Part shown: piece after piece, positions 1 to 5,619 of the stretch
How the letters are laid out: every line of letters begins with the position of its first letter
Numbering within the stretch: the first letter of the stretch is position 1
Origin: an uncultured Bacillota bacterium
GTDB taxonomy: Bacteria; Bacillota_I; Bacilli_A; Izemoplasmatales; UBA1188
Assembly (NCBI GenBank): GCA_900318975.1
Contig: ONMY01000196.1
Span: 1-12,123, forward strand
Direction: 5' to 3'
DNA: 12,123 bases
Position numbers and translations under genes: made by a program
The notes under the pieces: generated by a model
Databases searched by the model: none
The model's input: the letters and a program-made list of their open reading frames with translations, nothing else
What the model was told of the DNA's origin: nothing

Positions 1-307
<307 letters not shown>

Positions 308-339
308 TGTATAAAAAATATATCCAGTTTTGAAAGAAT

Positions 340-449
<110 letters not shown>

Positions 450-472
450 TCTTTCTTTATTTGGTTAAAGAT

Positions 473-549
473 GCCTAAATAGCTCAGTTGGTTAGAGCAC
501 CTGACTGTTAATCAGGGGGTCGTAGGTTCGAGTCCTACTTTGGGCGCCA
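473..549 (+). tRNA. tRNA-Asn (anticodon GTT), CCA encoded
   Basis: A full cloverleaf can be drawn. The acceptor stem GCCTAAA (473-479) pairs with TTTGGGC (539-545) with one T-G wobble, the discriminator is G546, and CCA 547-549 is encoded. The D stem is GCTC/GAGC, the anticodon stem CCTGA/TCAGG encloses the loop CTGTTAA giving GTT, and the T arm is GTAGG-TTCGAGT-CCTAC. It follows 5S in the rrn operon. Confidence 0.96.
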
Positions 550-555
550 CCATTT

Positions 556-631
556 GACGAGTTGGAGAAATGGTCAACTCACAAGCCTTTCACGCTTGCA
601 TTTATGGGTTCGAATCCCATACTCGCCACCA
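556..631 (+). tRNA. tRNA-Glu (anticodon TTC), CCA encoded, one acceptor mismatch
   Basis: The anticodon stem CAAGC/GCTTG (582-586, 594-598) encloses CTTTCAC, giving TTC at 589-591. The T arm ATGGG-TTCGAAT-CCCAT is perfect and the D stem has three pairs. The acceptor stem is GACGAGT (556-562) against ACTCGCC (621-627): six pairs plus an A557·C626 mismatch at position 2·71. The discriminator is A628 and CCA is encoded at 629-631. Only 6 nt separate it from tRNA-Asn, so the two are co-transcribed. All conserved arm features are otherwise intact, so I call it functional. Confidence 0.92.
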
Positions 632-644
632 TTATTTTAAAAAT

Positions 645-677
645 AACCTTGATTTTTCAAGGTTTTTTTATTTTTTT
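645..677 (+). terminator. Intrinsic terminator of the rRNA-tRNA operon
   Basis: AACCTTGA (645-652), loop TTTT, and TCAAGGTT (657-664) form an eight-base-pair perfect hairpin. It is followed at once by a T-rich run (665-669, then 671-677). It lies 13 nt after the CCA of tRNA-Glu and closes the transcription unit. Confidence 0.9.
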
Positions 678-707
678 ACAAACTTTTTGTATGTTCCTGA
701 GTATTTA

Positions 708-713
708 TATAAT
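708..713 (+). promoter_or_regulatory. Candidate -10 box (TATAAT) for the tnpB gene
   Basis: A perfect TATAAT is the first promoter-like sequence after the rRNA operon terminator. The expected start of transcription is near 720, giving a leader of about 95 nt before the TnpB start. No good -35 hexamer is visible; a weak T-rich TTTTGT lies 17 bp upstream (685-690). Confidence 0.45.
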
Positions 714-719
714 AGAGAT

Positions 720-814
720 AAAAATCTTTAATTGCCATCGATGGGATGGTGCAAAGCCTGTCTTGCGCAGGAAAAATCCATAAAGCTCGTTGTAAAAGGG
801 AGGAACAAACGAAA
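720..814 (+). promoter_or_regulatory. Hairpin-forming leader upstream of tnpB, class unknown
   Basis: The leader is less AT-rich than its surroundings. It holds a 10-bp palindrome CCATCGATGG (735-744), a hairpin CCTG/CAGG (757-760 with 768-771, loop TCTTGCG), and an outer ATGG/CCAT pair (746-749 with 778-781) that could close over it. The ribosome binding site GGGAGG (798-803) follows. This may be a structured 5' UTR or part of the left end of an IS element. I do not recognise it as a known riboswitch; the pairings are by eye and short. Confidence 0.35.
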
Positions 815-1954
815 ATGATACTAACTTATAAGTACAGATTTTATCCAACACAAAAGCAAATGATTTATATTAATAATACATTTGCAATTATTCAAAAATA
901 CTGGAATAAATTGCTTTTAGAAAAAAATGATTATTTCAAAAAGTATGGCAAAATATTAAATCATACCATTCAAAATATTAAGATTAATGATGAATACATA
1001 GGAAATGGAAATTATGATAAACTTGCAGTAAAAAGTTCTCTATTTCAACTAAATACGCTATACAAGATAAGTATAAAGGCAAGGCAAACATTAAAGCTAA
1101 AAAATAATTATTCCCAAAAGTCTTATCCTATAAATAATTATAATAACAGAATTTTACTAGAAAAAGATTCGATCTTCATAGGTGGTATGGGTGTAATTAG
1201 TATTGCAAATTCAAGAAGCATACCCAACTATGCAAAAATTAATAAAGCAATTATTCTTAAAACTAATACTAATAAGTATTTTATTTGTATATCCTTTTTT
1301 ATCGAAGAAAAAGCGAAAGAAGTTGTTAATTATAAAAGTGCCATAGGACTAGATTTTTCTATTCACAATTTGTATGTCGACAGTAATGGGAATCGAAATA
1401 CAAAATATATGTCACATGAGTTTGATTGTTATTATGATAAACTAAGGAAACTATATGCTGTATTGAAGAAAAAGAAAAAAGGATCATCAAATTATATAAA
1501 AATTTATCAAAAAATTTCTAGTGTTTATGAAAAAATCAAAAACATAAAGAAGGATTTTTTGCATAAAGAATCATCCAGAATAGTTAGTAAATACGATATT
1601 ATTGTTGTTGAATCTCTAGATTTGAAAGATATGGCAAGCTCCTATTATGTAAATAAAGAAACGGGGAACAAATTCAAATTAGGTGGGAAAGTTTATGAAA
1701 AATCATATGCATTATTTATTTCATATCTAAATTACAAATGTAAACTAAATGGAAAAAAACTAATATTTGTGGATAGGCATTTTCCATCAAGTCAAATATG
1801 CAATAATTGTGGGTTTTTAAATAAAGAGGCTAAACAATTAAACAAAAAAACAATAATATGTCCTCAATGCGGACGAATATATGATAGGGATATTAATGCT
1901 GCAAAAAATATAAGGGATGAAGGACTAAGAATATTAAACACAAAGAAAAATTAA
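815..1954 (+). CDS. tnpB: TnpB-family RNA-guided nuclease (IS200/IS605 OrfB)
   Basis: Predicted 379-residue RuvC nuclease of the TnpB family, ancestors of Cas12, which in studied members cut DNA guided by an RNA made from the element's 3' end. The start at 815 gives the family-typical opening MILTYKYRFYP and has GGGAGG 11 nt upstream; the in-frame ATG at 746 would add 23 residues that do not look like the family. The RuvC triad is intact: D180 (GLD), E266 (VVES) and D359 (DRDINAAKNI). The zinc finger has C329, C332, C349 and C352 (CNNCG and CPQCG). The length and spacing match active TnpB proteins. The gene is codirectional with the rRNA operon before it and the membrane-protein gene after it, but has its own promoter and no TnpA. 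It could be an active homing or transposon-maintenance nuclease, or a domesticated one. Confidence 0.93.
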   Translation: MILTYKYRFYPTQKQMIYINNTFAIIQKYWNKLLLEKNDYFKKYGKILNHTIQNIKINDEYIGNGNYDKLAVKSSLFQLNTLYKISIKARQTLKLKNNYSQKSYPINNYNNRILLEKDSIFIGGMGVISIANSRSIPNYAKINKAIILKTNTNKYFICISFFIEEKAKEVVNYKSAIGLDFSIHNLYVDSNGNRNTKYMSHEFDCYYDKLRKLYAVLKKKKKGSSNYIKIYQKISSVYEKIKNIKKDFLHKESSRIVSKYDIIVVESLDLKDMASSYYVNKETGNKFKLGGKVYEKSYALFISYLNYKCKLNGKKLIFVDRHFPSSQICNNCGFLNKEAKQLNKKTIICPQCGRIYDRDINAAKNIRDEGLRILNTKKN

Positions 1955-2056
1955 GTTCAAGTATCAATCTTCTGTTTGTTTTTAATGGTAAATATGTTGC
2001 CTCTATGATACAATAAATACATAAGTAACAAGTTTGTATTTTTAAGGAGGAAAAAA

Positions 2057-2728
2057 ATGAAGTTTGTTTTTTGGGGCCCAAGTTCGGACCACGCAAAAGA
2101 AGCTGTTAATGAAGCTCTTAATCATGTTAGAGATGTTGGCAACTTTAATTGGACTTTTATATTTATTCTTGCTGTAGTATTTTATGTTTATTGGACTGAG
2201 ATTAAAAATAAAAACTGGGATGTATTAATTGCTGGTGTAGCTTTGTACTCTGTTCATTGGCTTTACGAGATTACAAATGCAATAATCGCTAAAGCATCTG
2301 GCTATCCTCTTTGGACTGTAAGCGGCGAATCTACAACATTTATACTATTAATTGGGGTATCGTGGGAATTATCGATGATGTTCTCTATTGCTGGTATCAT
2401 TTCTTATAAGATGCTTGGAGATGATCCAGAAAAAAGAATACTTAAATTTGGAAAGTTTAAAGGAATTACAATGCGTATGTTTGGTGTTATAGGAATGGCT
2501 GCTCTTTTTGCTTTAATAGAATCTTTCCTAGCTGGTACAGAAGCATTCATTTGGGTGTATCCTTGGTGGGGTGTTTTACCTGTGTTTATTACCACATACA
2601 TTCCTTTCTTTATTGCATCAAATTATGTTCCTAAAATGAAACCGAAAGCAAAAAAGATATTCTTATTTTCAATTGTTGGATTAAATATATTATTACTTGC
2701 AATATTAATTCCACTAGGGATAATATAA
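2057..2728 (+). CDS. Six-helix integral membrane protein of unknown function
   Basis: I do not recognise this 223-residue protein. It has a hydrophilic N-terminus of about 30 residues with no signal peptide, then about six hydrophobic segments (near 32-46, 54-78, 92-117, 140-158, 163-188 and 200-222). Several polar residues fall inside or at the edges of the helices (H67, E71, E104, E155), with many Trp and Tyr around them, which would fit a transporter, a membrane enzyme or a sensor. The start is well supported by AAGGAGG at 2044-2050, 6 nt before ATG. The next gene, a TIM-barrel sugar-isomerase-like protein, begins 21 bp after the stop, so the two are probably one operon. A role in carbohydrate or polyol handling is only a guess from this neighbour. 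Confidence 0.85.
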   Translation: MKFVFWGPSSDHAKEAVNEALNHVRDVGNFNWTFIFILAVVFYVYWTEIKNKNWDVLIAGVALYSVHWLYEITNAIIAKASGYPLWTVSGESTTFILLIGVSWELSMMFSIAGIISYKMLGDDPEKRILKFGKFKGITMRMFGVIGMAALFALIESFLAGTEAFIWVYPWWGVLPVFITTYIPFFIASNYVPKMKPKAKKIFLFSIVGLNILLLAILIPLGII

Positions 2729-2749
2729 AAACATAAGGAAATATAGAAA

Positions 2750-3568
2750 ATGAATATAGGTGTAAATACTTGGGGATTATCGAAGGAATTCAAAAAAGAC
2801 TTTTCTAGGACACTCGACAGGCTTAAAGAAATAGGAGTAGAAGAAATAGAACCTTGTTTTGTTCTTACTGATTCGTTTAATTTCTTTAAAAGAATTGGAT
2901 TTTTTATTGGATTAACACTAAATGGGACATCTGGTAGTAACTGGTTCTATCATTTAATTGATAAAAAAATGTCTGTAGTAAAGGAAAAAGGATTAAATGT
3001 TAAATACGTCCACCTAACATTCATAATGCCAGATAAAAAAGCGCTTGGAAAAATGATTCCAACAGCTAAAGCATTAGCCTTAAAATATGATATAAAAGGG
3101 TACGTAATATCTCTTCTTCCAAAAGATATATCGACAGCTAGGGGATATTTAGACGATATTAATAGTTTTAATGAAGCACTAAAAGAGATAAATTGTAAAA
3201 CAATATATCACAACCATAGTGAGGAAATGAATTCAGCACTCGATTTCTTAATGGATTCTGTTCCAGATATGTACTTGGAATTTGATGTAGGATGGTCTGT
3301 TATAGGAAAAAAAGACCCACTGGAGATTATTAATAAATATAATAATCGAATCAACATAATCCACTTTAAGGATGTTCCAGAAGGCGAAAAGAAGGATTTA
3401 TCAACAATTATTGGGGAAGGTTCCATTGACCTTAAAGGAATAATTGAAGCCACAAAAGATAAGTACCTTAGTGGAGAAATAGAATATATTATTGATCAAG
3501 ATGCAAGTAAGGGTGATATAATCACAGATTTACAAAAAGGCATAAAAAATATTGAACAATATCTATAA
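2750..3568 (+). CDS. Xylose isomerase-like TIM-barrel protein (sugar phosphate isomerase/epimerase family)
   Basis: Predicted 272-residue cytoplasmic TIM-barrel enzyme of the AP-endonuclease-2/xylose-isomerase-like superfamily, whose members isomerise, epimerise or dehydrate sugars and polyols with a divalent metal. The family pattern is clear: first strand GVNTWGLS with EEIEPC after the first helix, YHNH at 153-156 followed by acidic residues, E177-F-D179-x-G-W182, HFKD at 205-208, and a late strand with E245. D179, H205 and E245 are the likely metal ligands, with an acidic residue near 158-159 as a fourth. The length is normal. ATG is preceded by AAGGAA 9 nt upstream. The gene follows the membrane-protein gene by 21 bp and is followed at once by a terminator. 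The substrate cannot be read from the sequence; this family is too diverse. Confidence 0.85.
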   Translation: MNIGVNTWGLSKEFKKDFSRTLDRLKEIGVEEIEPCFVLTDSFNFFKRIGFFIGLTLNGTSGSNWFYHLIDKKMSVVKEKGLNVKYVHLTFIMPDKKALGKMIPTAKALALKYDIKGYVISLLPKDISTARGYLDDINSFNEALKEINCKTIYHNHSEEMNSALDFLMDSVPDMYLEFDVGWSVIGKKDPLEIINKYNNRINIIHFKDVPEGEKKDLSTIIGEGSIDLKGIIEATKDKYLSGEIEYIIDQDASKGDIITDLQKGIKNIEQYL

Positions 3569-3599
3569 AAATAAGCTAGACACATCGTCTAGCTTATTT
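3569..3599. terminator. Bidirectional terminator shared by the TIM-barrel gene and def
   Basis: AAATAAGCTAGAC (3569-3581), loop ACATC, and GTCTAGCTTATTT (3587-3599) form a 13-bp perfect hairpin directly after the TAA of the plus-strand gene. The A and T ends of the arms give a short U-tract in both directions. The right arm includes the TAG stop (3589-3591) and last codons of the minus-strand deformylase gene. Confidence 0.85.
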
Positions 3600-4137
3600 C
3601 TTCGGCATCACCGAAATTGTTAGTTATTTTATCTGTAAACAGGATTCCGTTTAGATGGTCATATTCATGTTGTATTACAATTGAAGGATAACCGGAAAAC
3701 GTTTTAGTTTCTTCTGTAATCTCTTTTGTAATAGGATCATACCACGACCCTCGAATTTTAATCTTTTTGTGTCTAAGTACCCTACCATATTTATTAGGAA
3801 CAGAAAGACATCCTTCTCCATTTCCACCTAAATATACCATTTGTACACTCTCAGCAATTATTTCTGGATTATATACTACAAACTCTAGAACATTTTCTCC
3901 ATCATCAATAAGAACTGCAAAGAATCTTTTTGAGATATTAATTTGTGGAGCAGCAAGCCCAACCCCGGGTCTTAATTTATATTTCTTTGCCTTTTCTTCA
4001 TCTTGACTCATCCTCAAATACTTAAGCATTTGTTTTCCAGCATTTAAGTCTTCCTTCGAGATAGGGACGTTAACTTTTATGGCAACCTTTCTTAAGGTTT
4101 CGTTACCTTCTTTAATAATACACTCATTATCAATCAT
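3589..4137 (-). CDS. def: Peptide deformylase, type 2
   Basis: Metalloenzyme that removes the formyl group from the N-terminal Met of nascent proteins; with Fmt, encoded nearby, it forms the formylmethionine cycle. Numbered from the ATG at 4137 (182 residues), the three family motifs are GVGLAAPQ (58-65), EGCLS (108-112, metal-binding Cys) and QHEYDHLNG (from 156, the two metal-binding His and catalytic Glu). The length of about 182 and the insertion before motif 1 fit the Gram-positive type 2 class. I prefer this ATG over the GTG at 4146, because GGGTGAT (4148-4142) matches the anti-Shine-Dalgarno AGGAGGTGAT at the right distance and the TATAAT at 4159-4154 would put the transcript start almost on the GTG. 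It converges on the TIM-barrel gene and diverges from the MATE operon. All catalytic residues are present. Confidence 0.96.
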   Translation of the reverse strand: MIDNECIIKEGNETLRKVAIKVNVPISKEDLNAGKQMLKYLRMSQDEEKAKKYKLRPGVGLAAPQINISKRFFAVLIDDGENVLEFVVYNPEIIAESVQMVYLGGNGEGCLSVPNKYGRVLRHKKIKIRGSWYDPITKEITEETKTFSGYPSIVIQHEYDHLNGILFTDKITNNFGDAEEIS

Positions 4138-4153
4138 TTTAATCACCCACTAT

Positions 4154-4159
4154 ATTATA
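4154..4159 (-). promoter_or_regulatory. Candidate -10 box (TATAAT) for def
   Basis: On the minus strand, TATAAT runs from 4159 to 4154, 17-22 nt before the preferred def ATG, and predicts a very short leader starting near 4147. A -35 at 17-bp spacing would fall at 4182-4177, inside the palindrome, but reads TATCAA and is a poor match. Confidence 0.4.
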
Positions 4160-4176
4160 CCATATATAAAAATTAT

Positions 4177-4201
4177 TTGATATTTTGTGATAAAATATCA
4201 A
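4177..4201. promoter_or_regulatory. Operator-like 25-bp palindrome upstream of the MATE gene
   Basis: TTGATATTTT (4177-4186) and AAAATATCAA (4192-4201) are a perfect 10-bp inverted repeat around GTGAT. It lies in the divergent def-MATE intergenic region and overlaps a possible extended -10 for the MATE gene, TGATAAAAT (4188-4196). TTGATAT-type palindromes are common operators for MarR-family repressors of drug efflux genes, so a repressor site is a reasonable inference. It has no T-run after it, so it is not a normal terminator. A hairpin role in RNA cannot be excluded. Confidence 0.5.
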
Positions 4202-4212
4202 TAGGTACAAAA

Positions 4213-5619
4213 ATGAAGAATAGAGAATTAATGAGTAGTGGAAACCCTTTTAAAGCGGTAATCATATTTTCAATACCATCCATACTCGCAATGCTTATAA
4301 ATTCTATATATAATGTTGTTGATAAGATTTTTATCGGCAACTTTGTTTCGCATGAAGCACTTGCTGGACTGCAAGTTGTAGCACCATTAACATTTCTTGC
4401 TTTTAGTGTAATAGTAATGTTTGGGCTTGGTAGCGCAACTTATGCTTCCAATAAACTTGGTGAAAAAAAGGATAGCGAGGCAAATAAAGTTTTTAACAAT
4501 TCATTTGTCCTTTCTTCAATAATAGTAATCGCAATAATGATTGTTTTCTTTGCACTATCTTCGCCATTATTAACACTATGTGGTGCACTTCCTGAAAATA
4601 GAAGCTATGCAGAGGATTATTTATTTGTTTTGATATTCGGCTTTATTTTCCAATCTATGTCATATTTTTTTACTATGAACATAAGGAGTGAGGGTAGACC
4701 GGTTTATTCAATGATTGCTCAAGTGTCAGGATGTCTTGTAAACATAGCACTTGATGCATTATTCATTATAGCTTTTCAGTGGGGTGTATTTGGTGCGGCA
4801 CTTGCTACAGTGCTTGGACATATATCAAACTTTATTATTGGTCTTCATTTTTATTTATTCTCGAAAAAGAATTATTTTAAATTAAACCTAAAAGATGGGT
4901 TTGATATTAATTGGGGATTCATGGCACAAGTAGTTTTAATTGGGCTTTCAAGTGCAATTTTAAATATTTGTAACTTCGTTTCAACAATCATCTATAATAA
5001 TGTTATTGGCAAATATACAAATGCACTATCGATTCTTGCAATATTAACATCGCTTGATGCTCTTTGCATTATGCCTTGTGTTGGAATAAGGCAAGGTTTA
5101 CTACCTATATTTGGATATAACTATGGGGAGAAAAAATATGATAGAATCTTTAAAGTATACGGCGTTGGTCTAATCTACGGATTGATATTTGGAATTGTTA
5201 TTTGTACTTTGATTATGTCCTTCCCAAGGTTCTTCATTAATCTTTTTGTAGACGGAACAGAAACAGAAGATCTAATTAATGAAGCAGCGAGGATATTAAG
5301 GTTCTACCCAATCGGTATAACAATTATTTCAATTAATATGAATACATCAGCTCTTTATCAAGCAACACGAGCTAAATTTAAGGCATCTATGCTTTCCGCA
5401 CTAAGACAATGCATATATTTAATACCATCACTATACATTTTAGATGCTCTATTTGGACAAACTGGCGTTTGGAATGCTATGCCACTTTCTGATACTTTTT
5501 CAGCGATAACTGGATTCATTCTCTTTATAGTTACTTATATTTTCTATAAGAAAACCGGTTTCTTATCATATAAAGATTTAAAGAATTCATTAAAAAGAGA
5601 CAATGAGGTACTTGAATGA
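4213..5619 (+). CDS. MATE-family multidrug efflux transporter (MepA-like)
   Basis: Predicted 468-residue inner-membrane antiporter of the MATE family, which exports cationic drugs or metabolites using a Na+ or H+ gradient. It is hydrophobic throughout, with the usual twelve helices in two halves. Family features include NPFKAVIIFSIPSI at the first helix, VDKIFIG in helix 1-2, the GSATYASNKLGE loop, ALDALFI and WGVFGAALATV in the first half, and the repeat equivalents GIRQGLLPIFGYNYGE and ALYQATRAK in the second. I chose ATG 4213 (AGGT at 4203-4206) over the upstream in-frame TTG at 4177, which lies in the palindrome. The next gene, priA, overlaps its TGA by 4 nt (ATGA), so they are translationally coupled. 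Which substrate it moves is unknown. Confidence 0.92.
   Translation: MKNRELMSSGNPFKAVIIFSIPSILAMLINSIYNVVDKIFIGNFVSHEALAGLQVVAPLTFLAFSVIVMFGLGSATYASNKLGEKKDSEANKVFNNSFVLSSIIVIAIMIVFFALSSPLLTLCGALPENRSYAEDYLFVLIFGFIFQSMSYFFTMNIRSEGRPVYSMIAQVSGCLVNIALDALFIIAFQWGVFGAALATVLGHISNFIIGLHFYLFSKKNYFKLNLKDGFDINWGFMAQVVLIGLSSAILNICNFVSTIIYNNVIGKYTNALSILAILTSLDALCIMPCVGIRQGLLPIFGYNYGEKKYDRIFKVYGVGLIYGLIFGIVICTLIMSFPRFFINLFVDGTETEDLINEAARILRFYPIGITIISINMNTSALYQATRAKFKASMLSALRQCIYLIPSLYILDALFGQTGVWNAMPLSDTFSAITGFILFIVTYIFYKKTGFLSYKDLKNSLKRDNEVLE

Larger units (their letters stand above)
720..2000 (+). mobile_element. Possible solo TnpB (IS1341-type, IS605 OrfB-only) element; ends not resolved
   Basis: A tnpB gene without a TnpA (Y1 transposase) partner is the hallmark of IS1341-type or immobilised IS200/IS605 derivatives. 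The coordinates are a guess: from the putative transcript start to shortly after the gene. Candidate end structures are the palindrome at 735-744, a small hairpin GGTAA/TTGCC (1987-1991 with 1997-2001), and GTATCA/TGATAC (1961-1966 with 2006-2011). None is decisive. The next gene starts at 2057, so any right end and guide-RNA scaffold must be compact or overlap the 3' end of tnpB. Confidence 0.35.

Noticed and set aside
750..772. c-di-GMP-I (GEMM) riboswitch, suggested by GCAAAGCCT
   Set aside because: Only a nine-base resemblance; the other GEMM core helices and tetraloop receptor are missing.
562..783. Open frame of 73 codons starting with TTG
   Set aside because: It begins inside tRNA-Glu, reads through the terminator and uses a TTG with no ribosome binding site.
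746..814. In-frame ATG at 746 as a longer TnpB start
   Set aside because: The 23 added residues do not resemble TnpB, the region looks like a structured leader, and the ATG at 815 has a ribosome binding site and the family N-terminus.
4138..4146. GTG at 4146 as the def start
   Set aside because: It would coincide with the predicted transcript start and lies inside the sequence that best serves as ribosome binding site for ATG 4137.
4177..4212. TTG at 4177 as the MATE start
   Set aside because: It lies in the palindrome, has no Shine-Dalgarno, and the added residues do not match the family; ATG 4213 does.
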